Origin: Dillenia suffruticosa | Taxonomy: Eukaryota > Streptophyta > Magnoliopsida > Dilleniales > Dilleniaceae | Assembly: GCA_033439265.1 (NCBI GenBank) | Contig: JAVTVX010000026.1 | Span: 4,899,001-4,963,000 of the forward strand | Length of the DNA stretch: 64,000 nucleotides | Direction: 5' to 3' | Part shown: in pieces, positions 24,618 to 34,611 of the stretch | Layout: the number at the start of each line of letters is the position of its first letter | Position numbering within the stretch: the stretch's first letter is position 1 | Program-made: the position numbers and the translations under genes | Notes under the pieces: generated by a model | The model's input: the letters and a program-made list of their open reading frames with translations, nothing else | Database searches by the model: none | Told to the model about the DNA's origin: nothing

Positions 24618-24681
24618 ACACCTAACAAATTATTTACAAAAATTATAAATTGAATATATAATGTAAGTGTTATGCCAAAGT

Positions 24682-25311
24682 CTACACTGTACCTCTCAAA
24701 AAGGTACATCTTTGAACGGGTCCTCCCACCTTCGCTTCATAAGCCAAGTGAATAGGCAAATGCTCCATACTATCAAACAATAATTGGTGAAATATTTTCT
24801 TAAGTTTGCATATTGTCTGAACTATATTTTGATCCAATAACTCCATATGCTTACTACATAACTCAGTCACATATAAGTCTCTAAAGAAATTACTGAGATC
24901 TGATAGAGCATCCCAAACAGCGTTAGGCACAAGGTCAGAAAGGCAATAGGAATCAATCTTTGCATAAAGATGTGACAGTCATGACTTTTCATCCCATAAA
25001 AATTACATATCTCCAAGCTCACATGTCGAGCCAAATTTGAAGCATATCCATAAGAAAACTTCAAATTTTTTATCCAGTGACATACATCTAAAACTTGATC
25101 TTTATTTAATGTGTATGAACCTTTAGACTTCCAAGTCCTTCCTTTATTTTCTTTCAATTATAATTCAGAGCATTTTCAATACAACCCCAAATCAAGTCTC
25201 CCCTCAACGGTATCTTTTGTTTTTCCTTTAACATCTATAACAATATTAAAAACATCTTCAAACATGTTTTTCTCAACATGTATCACATACAAGTTATGTC
25301 AAATAAGAAGT
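24682..25311 (-). pseudogene. CACTA C transposase, DUF4218 region
   Basis: Starting at the left edge of the solo LTR, the - strand gives HNLYVIHVEKNMFEDVFNIV, GKTKDTVEGRLDLG, SYTLNKDQVLDVCHWIKNLK, GYASNLARHVSLE, MKSHDCHIFMQRLIPIAF, FFRDLY, LCKLKKIF-type KLKKIFHQLLFDSMEHLPIH and EAKVGGPVQRC. These are the conserved blocks of the region after Transposase_21. There is one clear frame change near 24900 and a stop before LKENKGR, so it is a pseudogene, but less decayed than CACTA A. Confidence 0.8.
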
Positions 25312-25316
25312 GTTCT

Positions 25317-27827
25317 TGTGATGACCCGCTATCCAGGCGTCGCACCCCCTAGCAAAAGGAGATAAACATGCAAATACGAAAGCAATCAATCCAATTAAAA
25401 TGCTACATATGGACTAGCGATAGTCGCATTCTCCTTGTGTGATAATACAGAAGGAGATTTATATTAAAAAAATAAATCGTTTGTTCTTTCCAAATAAAAT
25501 CACGGCAAAATCTCCTATATTTAGTGACTATTTAGCCACCTGGGTTAACCTGATAAAACATACAAATCATCTGTAATATTAAACAAACGATATTAATGAC
25601 TCTCCCGACTATCCAATAATATACTACGGAATATAGTCTCAACATAAACAAAAACTATACATGTAAGGTCCTCATTGGCATCCAACCATTCATTTACATA
25701 TAACAAGTACTTATACAAATCTAAAGAAAATACAAAAGCAACATGCCTTAATATTACAAATAGGTCGAAAAAGAGTAGGGAATAAAATCCCTTGGCTCAA
25801 AGGTCTCCACCCTACGTTTCCCTCTCTTCTCCCTGATCACCTAAAAATGAGGATATCGGGGTCAGCATAAGTTGAGCAAGTACACGGAGAACTAATAGCA
25901 AGCAATACAAGCAGCAGGCATAAGAATATTAACATCATTGTATAAGAATCAGAATCATAGCAAAATATACCAAGGATGCACATTAACCCAAAAAGACAAT
26001 CTCAATTGCCACATTTAAAACCATTATACTTTTTCTATTTTCATTGTTCCAATTTAATTTGACATTTAAAGAAAGGAATGGAGTATCGAACCCAGTTAGT
26101 GTATGAGGGTCTGAAGAGTAAGCCAAAAATTCGGTATTGCTAAATGAAATTTAGGTCTTTTTAGGTTAGACACTTTAAACAATTCACCTGTTTCTAATTC
26201 CACCCTTATAGGGAGAAGAGATATATCCATAGTTCCACAAGCTTCACCCGCAAGCTTCGCAAAGCTTTCGGAATTCCACATACCAACCGTACTCCTTAAA
26301 CTTTGCCTGTAGGCTTCGCAAAGCTTTCGGAGTTACCATCGTAGTATTACTTTCTCTTCATATTACTTCATATTTACATGAGTGATAATCACAAAAATTT
26401 CAATTCATCACAAGGATCACATAGGATTCGTAGCAAGATTCAATACCAATTGTACAAAGCATGCCATATCAAAGAATGTTAAACTCAAATTTAACAATAT
26501 AACTTGCACAATCATAGAAAAACCATCATAACGTCTTCTATAAATATCAGATTGAGATGATTCCAATGGTCATTTAAAGATAAGACATAAGGCTACAATG
26601 TTTATGCTCAGAGATTAGTCTAATTCAGCCTAGAAGGCAGCCAACAAGCAAAGTAAATTTCAACATAGAAACAGACTGAAACAGGGTTTTCTGTAGAAAA
26701 TGTGGCATTTTAAAAATTCACCACAAATACATTTCTCAATGAAACCTTTTGAAATATTTGTAGTTTTAAAGCTATGGAAGTCCAGTTTCTTACAAAGAAA
26801 ACCTCATTTGATTTGCAGTTCTGTAGAGAAAGATATTTAACAAAGAACAGGGCATAGTCATTTTGCAAACAGAACAGTTTTTTTGCAGAGAACGTGCTAT
26901 TTCAAAAATTCACTAAAAATTCAATTCTCCTCGAATCTCTTTGAATCTTATGTCATTGTAAAGCTACAAAAGTGTAGTTTCATCAGGAGAATTAGGTACT
27001 CAATTTAGAGTTGTGTAGAAAATATTATAGATCAAATACAGAATCATGGACAGATTGTCCAGCATACCAACTCTCTGGGGTTTCATTCAAGGACGAAATT
27101 CTCTTTCCCTAATTCATTTCCTTCATATTCCAACAACACAATTACATCAAAAAATATGTTCTACAGGATTAATGGGTATCAATTTAACAAAGACATGCAA
27201 GATACTTGCCTCAACTTGCAATTCTTCCCTTGAGTTTTCCTTTCTTTTCTTTCCAAACTTCCTTTGGATTTCTAGCTTGTTTTGTAGGTATTTTGCACTT
27301 CCTTTTACTTCCCAAAGGCTAGGGTTAACATATATATGGATGGAGGTGTGTTATTTCAAGCTTAAAGGGTAGTTTTAATGGAGGTTGGGGTGAGTTTTTG
27401 AAGGAAGAAGATGGAATCCGAAAATGAACATTTTGGAAGAAGAAAGTTAAGTTTTTGCATTCTTTCTCCATCCTTACCTCTCTTCCTAAGTGGAATATGG
27501 GGCCCAAGCATGGTAAGGTGTCAAAGCTAAAGTTGCCATGTGTTGGGTGATGGTGTGCCATGGTGTCCAAACCCTAAGTCAGTTCTCTTGTTGCATTTTT
27601 TTCCGATTGTTTTCAGTCACCATTATATTCCACAATCTATACTAAGTTCAATATACCCGACCTCTATTTAGAATCACAAAAATAAAAAAATCAAAACATG
27701 TATCGCTGCATCTAAAATCACAGTGTATCCAATTTTATCACAATGTGATACAAAAGAATTTGAGTGCGTTAAAAAAAATACAAATGCAAATGCATATTTT
27801 CATATTTTCTCGAAACAGGATCTTACA
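25317..27827. mobile_element. Solo LTR, gypsy type, inserted in CACTA C
   Basis: Runs from TGTGATGACCC to GATCTTACA, about 2.5 kb, with no internal region. Flanks are GTTCT (25312-25316) and ATTCT (27828-27832), a likely 5-bp target duplication with one change. The same CACTA C protein is readable on both sides, which proves an insertion. Wording inside (ATAAGACATAAGGCTACAAT, GTTTTCTGTAGAAAATG) loosely resembles the TEK1 LTR, suggesting a distant Tekay-like family. The unit GCTTCGCAAAGCTTTCGGA occurs twice, at 26254 and 26313. Open frames such as 27046-27372 have no recognisable product. A solo LTR forms by recombination between the two LTRs of an element. Confidence 0.75.
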
Positions 27828-27857
27828 ATTCTCCAATAAGGCAACTCCCAAAATATA
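27828..27857 (-). pseudogene. CACTA C transposase fragment at the CACTA B insertion point
   Basis: Thirty bases whose - strand translation is IFWELPYWR. CACTA B carries SIFWDLPYC at the equivalent place (about 31095-31125). The fragment sits between the solo LTR and the first base of CACTA B and shows that both inserted into the same transposase gene. Confidence 0.75.
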
Positions 27858-28149
27858 CACTACAAAAAAACAAGAATTCAGCATCGAATTTTAGCAATAA
27901 CAAATATTCGTCACAAATTATTTGTTACTAAATTCGTTGCAAATTGTGACGAAAACATATATTCATTTGAAATTTAGCGATGAAAACATTCTTTTGTCAC
28001 AGAATTTAACGACGAAAAAAAATTTTCGTCCCTGAATCAGGGACGAAATTTTTTTTTGTCCTTGATTCAGGGACGAATTTAGGGATAAAAAATTTTTGTC
28101 TCTAATTTCTATATATTCAATACTTCCTTCTCACTTGCACTCTTACTCT

Positions 28150-28184
<35 letters not shown>

Positions 28185-28400
28185 GCTTTTTTCATTTTCG
28201 AATAGCCACGAAGGTAGTTCTACAAAGGGACGAAAAAAATTTCGTCCTTGAATTAGGGACGAAAAAAATATTCGTCCTTGCCTCAGGGACAAAAAAATTT
28301 TGTCCCTAATTTCAATATATTCAAACTCTTCTTTCTCACTCGCACTCTTACTCTCTCTCTCTCTTTCTCTCATTTTGTTCATTTTTGAATAGCCGCGAAG
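27858..28400. repeat. CACTA B terminal and subterminal repeats
   Basis: After the terminal CACTAC, the element carries several short hairpin-forming motifs of the type GGGACGAAAA / TTTTCGTCCC. A block of roughly 200 bp is duplicated. Copy one (about 28020-28180) and copy two (about 28225-28375) each contain TTCGTCC...AGGGACGAA, then AATTTC(T/A)ATATATTCAA, CTTCTTTCTCAC and a CT run. In CACTA elements such subterminal motifs are the binding sites of the TnpA-like protein. The (CT)n run spans 28152-28181. Confidence 0.7.
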
Positions 28401-29416
28401 GAGGTTCTGCGAAGGAATGGCGGAAGGGATGCCGGATCTGCGATGGTATTAGGTAATCTCTCTTTCTGGCCCGTAGATAGCAGATCCGACGGCCAGCAGC
28501 CGGATCAGCCCTTCGCGGGCCAGCTGCGGCAAGGGGCCGCAGCCCTTGCGCTGCCCAATTATGCGAAGGGGCCGTCGCCCCTGAGTGGCCCTGCCTCGCG
28601 ATGGGCCCGCAGGCCCCTGTTGCGCGGCCCAGCATGGCCCATGGGGCTGGGCCCTTACACGGCCCGGCCCAATCCAACATTTTACTTTTATGCATATAGT
28701 TTTTTTAGAAATGTTATTTAAAAAAATGTTTTTGTATTATTGTTTTAATAATATATTAGTTATTTATAATTGTTTTTAATGTGTCAAGATTTGCGATTTT
28801 CGAACATTTGGATTGGAAGCTGTTGTTGCTGTTGATATCTGAGCTTATCGGTGAGTTATTATTTGGTGGTGAGAAATATTTTAATTTGTACTGTAATGAT
28901 TGGAAAATGCAATTATGTTAATTTCTATGTTTGTATTGTTTTTATTTCTTTATTAGTTTATTTTTATTGTATTTAGTGGTTGATTTAATGATATTACTAG
29001 ATTTGTTAAATTTAATTTTTTATATAAAATTAGAATTGAAAGTGTTGATAATTGATTAGGTGAAATATTATGTTAACAATAATCAGCAATTTATTGTAAA
29101 TCTTATATTGATTAGTTAAACAATCAATGTAGTTAAATGTTCAATATTTTATACTTTATTTGATTATATGATAATATTTAATGTTATTGTAATAATTTAG
29201 TTAATTTATTTGATATTAATTAAGTTTATAATATTATTTATTATTATATTAAATATTTGTGAAATTAAAGTTAGTATTATTGATGATGTTGAGTTTTGTG
29301 CAATTAATGTTTTTTTTATTGTTATATCAACTTAGTTGGGATTAATGATGATATTAGTATTGATGATTTAGTAGTTTTTATTAATATTTAAAAAATGTTA
29401 AATTTGGATATAGGAA
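28401..29416. other. CACTA B leader, with a GC-rich patch
   Basis: 28440-28680 is GC-rich with GGCCC-type repeats (for example GGGCCCGCAGGCCCCTGTTG). Open frames on both strands there are Ala/Pro/Gly low complexity. 28690-29410 is AT-rich with no gene. The leader likely includes a 5' untranslated exon and intron, but I cannot place splice sites. Confidence 0.5.
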
Positions 29417-29745
29417 AAATGCAGAATGAAAGAAGTTTGATGTATAAAAAGAACTTATCTGATCGTCGGCGTTTAACTGATGAGTTTATTTTTGGGTTGG
29501 AATAATTTTTAGATTTTGCTTGTAGTCATATTAATTTTATGGATGGGAATAAGTTAAGGTGTCCGTGCAGAAAGTGTCATAATGGTAAATTTTTTTAGTG
29601 TGATAAAGTTAGGGAACATCTTTGTAGAGTTGATTTTACCCCAAATTATTATAATTGGATATGTCATGGTGAACCGTTCATTTTTGCTGAGAAGTATAGA
29701 CGAAATAGACAATTCTCAGTTAGTGAGGATCAGAGTTATTATGAT
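29417..29745 (+). pseudogene. CACTA B transposase, N-terminal transposase-associated domain
   Basis: From ATG at 29417 the frame gives DRRRLTDEFIFGLE, FLDFACSHI, LRCPCRKCHNG and VREHL...F...YYNWICHGE, the same domain as at 4465 in CACTA A. Two in-frame TAG/TAA codons (after FGLE and after GKFF) interrupt it. The next frame, from 29749, follows closely, so the first part of the protein is damaged but complete in content. Confidence 0.75.
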
Positions 29746-31749
29746 CAATTGAATCCATATCAAAGAATGGTAATTGATGCAGCGGGTCCGAATTTTGTTC
29801 CCGAACCAAGTGCTGCAAGTTCTAGCTTTGCTCCAACATTTGAACATGGGTATACTAGTTATGCATCATCATTGGAGGAGGTAGAAGTACCAGGTGTTGA
29901 TGAAAATGTGAATAATGAGTCATCTCTCCAAGTTCAAGACGTGTTAAGAGCTGCAGATGAACCTTTGTGGGCTGGTTGTGATAGCTACACTAAGCTATCT
30001 TTAACCGCAAGACTATTGAATGTCAAGGCAGAGCATAATGTGTCTAAGGATTGTTTTAATAATTTTGTTCAAGTTATTGGAGAAATGTTGCCGCGTGATC
30101 ACATTATGCCCAATGATTTCTATAGTATGAAAAAGCTAGTGAAAGAATTAGGTCTTTCGGTGGAAAGAATTGATGTTTGCAGAGATGTTTGTATACTATA
30201 TTGGGGAGATGATAAAGTTACAGAATTTTGTAAATTCTGTAATCAATGTAGATACAAGAGTACTAGGTCAGGTCGTAATCAGCGACGTACATCATACAGA
30301 CAAATGTTTTATTTGCCTTTGACTCCTAGGTTACAAAGGCTTTATGCATCTGAGACCACTGCTGAACACATGACTTGGCATGAAAATCAAATGTGTCATC
30401 CTTCAGATGCAGAGGTGTGGAAATATTTGATAGAACATATTCTGAGTTTGCGAGAGAGACTCGAAATATTAGGTTAGGTCTCTGTATTGATAGGTTTGCT
30501 CCATTTGGCAAATCTGGAAGAACTTATTCTTGTTGCCCAGTTATCTTAACTCCGTATAATCTTTACCTATTATGTATATGAAGACACCGTATATGTTTTT
30601 AACATTGGTCGTGCCTAGCCCGCAAAATTCAAAAAAGTTAATAAATGTTTACGTGCAACCATTGATTACGGAATTGAAACAACTATGGGATGAAAGTGTT
30701 TCTACATATGATGTTCATATTAATAAGATGTTTGTAATGAAGGCTGCTCTTCTTTGGACCATAAATGACTTTCCAGCTTATGGTATGTTATCGGGATGGA
30801 GTACCGCTAGGATTTTAGGATGTCCAATATGTTTGGAGATATTAAAGTCATTCAGATTGAAACATGGGAAGAAAGCGAGTAATTTTGATTGTCATAGATA
30901 ATTTTTACCGTTAACTCATAAATTCAAAAGAAATAAAGAAGAATTTACTAAAAATAGAATTGAAAGAACACCTCTTCCATTGAGATTAACTTGTGAACAA
31001 ATTTGGCATAGAGTCCTTAACTTTCCATCTGTAATTGAAGAGCCACATGGTACAACATATGGCTATGGTCATTCGCATAAATGGACTAAACGGAGTATAT
31101 TTTGGGATTTACCATATTGTTAGTGTCATTTGCTTCATCATAATCTCGATGTAATGCATATCGAGAATAATGTCTTTGATAATCTAATAAATACAGTGAT
31201 GGATATCACTGGGAAAATAAAAAACAAATTGAATGCAAGAAAAGATATGCGACTCCTTTGTAAACGACCTACTCTTGATGTCGATGAAAGTAGTAGGGGA
31301 CCAAAACCGAAGGCAGATTATACATTGAATAAGGATCAGAGACGGATTGTTTGTCAATGGTTGAAATCATTGAGGTTTCCTAATGGTTATGTCTCAAATC
31401 TGGAAAGATGTGTCGATTTGAAAGAATGTAAGTTGATTGGTTTGAAAAGTCATGATTATCATATATTTATAGAAAGATTAATTCTTATTGCTTTTAAGGA
31501 ACTCTTACCGAATTTTGTTTGGGGTGTCATTACGGAGTTAAGCATTTTCTTTCATGATATTTGCTCGATAGTGTTGAGACATTCACACATGGAGATGTTA
31601 GAGAGAGAGATTCTAATCATTTTGTGTAATTTAGAAAAGATTTTTCCACCGTCATTTTTTGATTCCATGAAACATCTTTTGGTTCACTTGCCATATGAGG
31701 CAAAAGTTGGAGGTGCTATCCAATTTCGATAGATGTATCCATTTGAAAT
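29746..31749 (+). pseudogene. CACTA B transposase, Transposase_21 and DUF4218 regions
   Basis: A 242-codon frame (29749-30477) holds the acidic linker, NNFVQVIGEMLPRDHIMPND, a C...W...C..C cluster, YLPLTPRLQRLY, MTWHENQM and the start of the core. 30572-30901 holds TPYMFLTLVVPSP-type sequence, LITELKQLWDESVSTYDVHI, ALLWTINDFPAYGMLSGWST and a CPIC motif. 31130-31732 (200 codons) holds HHNLDVMHIENNVFDNLINT, YTLNKDQ, LKSHDYHIFIERLILIAF, FFHDIC, LEKIFPPSFFDSMKHLLVHL and EAKVGGAIQFR. Frame changes occur near 30475, and stops near 30899 and 31123. Family role: the catalytic transposase (TnpD). Confidence 0.85.
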
Positions 31750-31847
31750 GTGAGTTTTTCATCTTTCATACTTCATTATCAAGGCATATAAAATTACTAA
31801 TTTCATTACATATAATTTTCTAATATATTTTGTTTTATTATAATTAG
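31750..31847 (+). other. Intron in CACTA B transposase gene
   Basis: GTGAGTTTTTC at the donor and a T-rich tract ending TTATAATTAG at the acceptor, 98 bp. Splicing restores the family motif MYPFE-[I/R]-x-LxxLKKKVKNKA across the junction. Both splice signals look intact. Confidence 0.7.
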
Positions 31848-31945
31848 ATTCCTATATTATTTGAAGAAGAAAGTGAAAAATAAGGCATGTGTTGAATCAT
31901 CTATTGTCAATGCATACATTGTGGAGGAAGTAACAACGTTTGCAT
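31848..31945 (+). pseudogene. CACTA B transposase, exon cut by TEK2
   Basis: Reads LYYLKKKVKNKACVESSIVN, AYIVEEVTTFA, then stops at the TEK2 insertion. The same protein resumes at 41391 with the ASYYFEPH-type continuation, so the gene was open here when TEK2 landed. TGCAT at 31941-31945 is the left target duplication. Confidence 0.8.
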
Positions 31946-33944
31946 TGTTACGCCCCGAACCGGAGTCGTGAGCAGCCGCCCGTTGCTCTGAATGCCGACT
32001 GTATTTTTATAGAAAATCGAGCAGAACCTTCCCATAAATCGGAGGTCTCCCATGTACAAATAAACCTGTTTAATCCTGTACAATTTAAAATCATCTTGTA
32101 AATAAAATAAAATGGCCATCATGGTCTCACAACAATCCACTAACCACAGCAGACAACCAGAACAATGCCAGGCTAAGTAAATTTCCAACAATCCTAGCCA
32201 CAGACCTCTACTGTCATGCCCAACTAGAGCATGAGCAGCTGCCATACTGAGCGGCCTAAGTTTTATACAATTTAGAACCACTTTTCCCAAGTTAACATTC
32301 AAACTCTACAATTTGCCTCAATGCAAATGAAATATGAGACTTTCGCAATTTAATGTACATAAATTTTATAGTCAATCCCAAATAAATACACGGTCAACTA
32401 TGGACCTCAAGGTCAAGATCTCACAGGGTCGAAAATAAAGTGCGGAGCTCATATCTCAACTTAATTTAAATCTCACCATCGAAAAACACTCAAATCCGCC
32501 AACGAACTACAAATTCCTCAAGAGCCGAGCATCGTTCTAGCATAATAATCCTGTCTGAGGAGGGAAAAAAGAAGGGTGAGTATCAAGGAAGATACCCAAT
32601 GAGTAAAGGGATTAATCTCAAGTACTGATAGTGTAAGTGAATATTGGAGTGTCAAATAATATCATTCATAACCAATAATTGAAATTTTGCAGTAAATCAT
32701 GATATGTTCGCTAAAATGAACTTATTTAATCATTCACACGTTAACATACATATATACATCCATTTAAAATCAAGTAAATCATAGAGCAAGCCAAAAGGAT
32801 CCTGGCAAAGGTCAACCATGACCAAGGACTGGTGCATCGGGGGTTTTATTATGCAAAGAGTTTTCAAAAATAGCTCTTTACCCTGACGTTGGCCATGAGT
32901 TCACTGGGGCTAGCTCATCATCGTGTGTAGGACCCCGCCCGATGCTAGACGGTGGCGTCACACACGTCCTCCCCCATCGTCGGTTCAACCAACCGCGCCT
33001 ATAGCTATTAGACATATGACGTTTGCGGATACCTCCTGCAGAAGGGTATCCGGGCAATCCGGTGCCTGTACAAACGCCCTTCGTAGCTACGGAATCAGTC
33101 AAATCATGTCATATTATCATATCATCTCAAGCTAGTAGGCATCCAACCCACATAGCCAAATCATCTCATCATATCCTCAAAACAATTGAAATCCGTGTGC
33201 CAATATATTTTATCGAATTCATTTAAATTCAACAAACCAATGCGATGGTAGAATAGAAAACATTTCATTTCTCAAATCATGGCACAATTTCATTTCATTC
33301 CAAACATGGATGCATAATCGTAGAAAACATAAGTACGACACTCCAATAATCATAAAACAGATTTGAATTTCAATTCCATACGTCGAGACAATGTATATCA
33401 AAAGCATGTTTTATTAAGAACATGATAAAATCAGGTTTCACTATTTCATGCAGGAGATTAGGGTCCCACTCACATTTCTAGGGAGGGTGGTCACTCCCTA
33501 TTTTCCAAAATCAAACCAAATCGACTTCTCGAATCTTCGAGAAAGTCCACATAATCAGATTATCACAATTGTCATCAAATTTCCAATTATTTTTAGGGTT
33601 TATCATCTTCCCTAAGTTTGTATAAATCTTAATTCCTCAATTTAAAAATATACACCAATGTCATCTTAAAGGTATTGAAACCTAAATTTGATAAAATTTA
33701 TTTCAAATATTGAAGAGATCGCATTTCTCTCTTACCTATGGTTTTGCAAAATCTCAGACCTAGCTTTCATTCGCCCATCGAATTGGTTTAAAACCTATAA
33801 TATTTTCAAATTTGAACAATATTAGTAATTAACTCAAATTCTAAAAACCCAATCCTAGGACTATAACCAACATAGTCATTATCTACAGTGAAAAAGCCGT
33901 GACTTAGGGTTTCTGCGGGGACTGAAGGTGATCTCTCGAAAGAG

Positions 33945-34450
33945 ATGGCTGGTTGCGGGTTGTCGTGGGCTCGCGAGCTGGTGGGCTCACGGGCTCGCGG
34001 GCTCACGGGCTCGCAGGCTCACGGGCTCGCGGGCTCACGGGCTGGCAGCTCACTGGTTGGTGGCATGCTGTGGCGCGCTTGCGCTCGCTCGGGGAGGGTC
34101 CCGCAGGGGCGCACTCATGCTGGGGAGATCGCGCAAGGGCGAGATCACGGGTTGCGCGCTAGTGGGCTGGAGAGCGCTCATGCGTAGGCGCGCGCTCGTG
34201 CGCAGGTGTGCTCCCGAGCAGGCGTATGCTCACGCTTGCGCTGTGGAGCGCTCGGGCAGTCGCGCGCTTGCGCTCATGTTGTGGCGCGCTGGCACGGGGA
34301 AATGAGCGATTGCACTCGTGTAGGGAGGATCGTGTTGTAGGTTGGCACTCGCGAGCTGAGGTGCGTGCTCGCACGAAGAGGATCGCGCTGTAGGCTGGCG
34401 CTCGCGAGCTGAGGGGCTCACTCACTCGAGGAGGATCGCGCTCGCGGGGA
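33945..34450. repeat. GC-rich minisatellite inside the TEK2 left LTR
   Basis: A clean 16-bp unit, CTCACGGGCTCGCGGG, is repeated four times at 33986-34049 with few changes, followed by looser units rich in GCGCTCG and GCGCGCT. Open frames in all phases encode Ser/Arg/Ala/Gly-rich nonsense. The right LTR has a related but different GC-rich tract at 40540-40925. Confidence 0.8.
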
Positions 34451-34588
34451 GGTTGCTCTCGCGGGGAGGGATCAGCGGTGGAGAGAGGGAGCGGCGGCGG
34501 AGGGGAGGAAGGTGAGGCGGCCGCAGGAAGGAGAAGAGGCGGAGATAGAGAGAGAGAGAGGGGAATAGAGAGAGGGGAAAGAGAAAGG

Positions 34589-34611
34589 GATTAGGGCTAA
34601 AAGCCCTAATC
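34589..34611. repeat. LTR palindrome GATTAGGGCT-AAA-AGCCCTAATC
   Basis: Ten-base perfect arms with a 3-base loop. The partner LTR has the same structure, extended to 12-base arms, at 41057-41083. It lies just beyond the GA-rich run in both LTRs. Role unknown; a transcript hairpin is possible. Confidence 0.7.

Larger units (their letters stand above)
22488..27857 (-). mobile_element. CACTA C: degenerate En/Spm-type transposon, interrupted on both sides
   Basis: Transposase pieces read on the - strand from 27857 down to 23269, followed by a TnpA-like second gene (about 22990-22500). The protein is cut by the solo LTR at 25317-27827. Its N-terminal side stops at 27857, exactly where CACTA B starts. 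The right-hand fragment 27828-27857 encodes IFWELPYWR, the family motif SIFWDLPYW, and the left-hand side resumes with HNLYVIHVEKNMF. The missing N-terminal half should lie beyond the far end of CACTA B, outside this window or lost. COP-D truncates the second gene at 22488. Confidence 0.75.

Noticed and set aside
27046-27372. 108-codon frame with a hydrophobic stretch
   Set aside because: Inside the solo LTR; no family resemblance and no conservation evidence.
28348-28779. Open frames in the CACTA B leader
   Set aside because: GC-rich GGCCC repeats read in several frames, with Ala/Pro/Gly products and no similarity to known domains.
31907-33407. Frames crossing the start of the TEK2 LTR
   Set aside because: They straddle CACTA coding sequence and LTR or lie in LTR only; similar LTR sequence in TEK4 does not preserve them.
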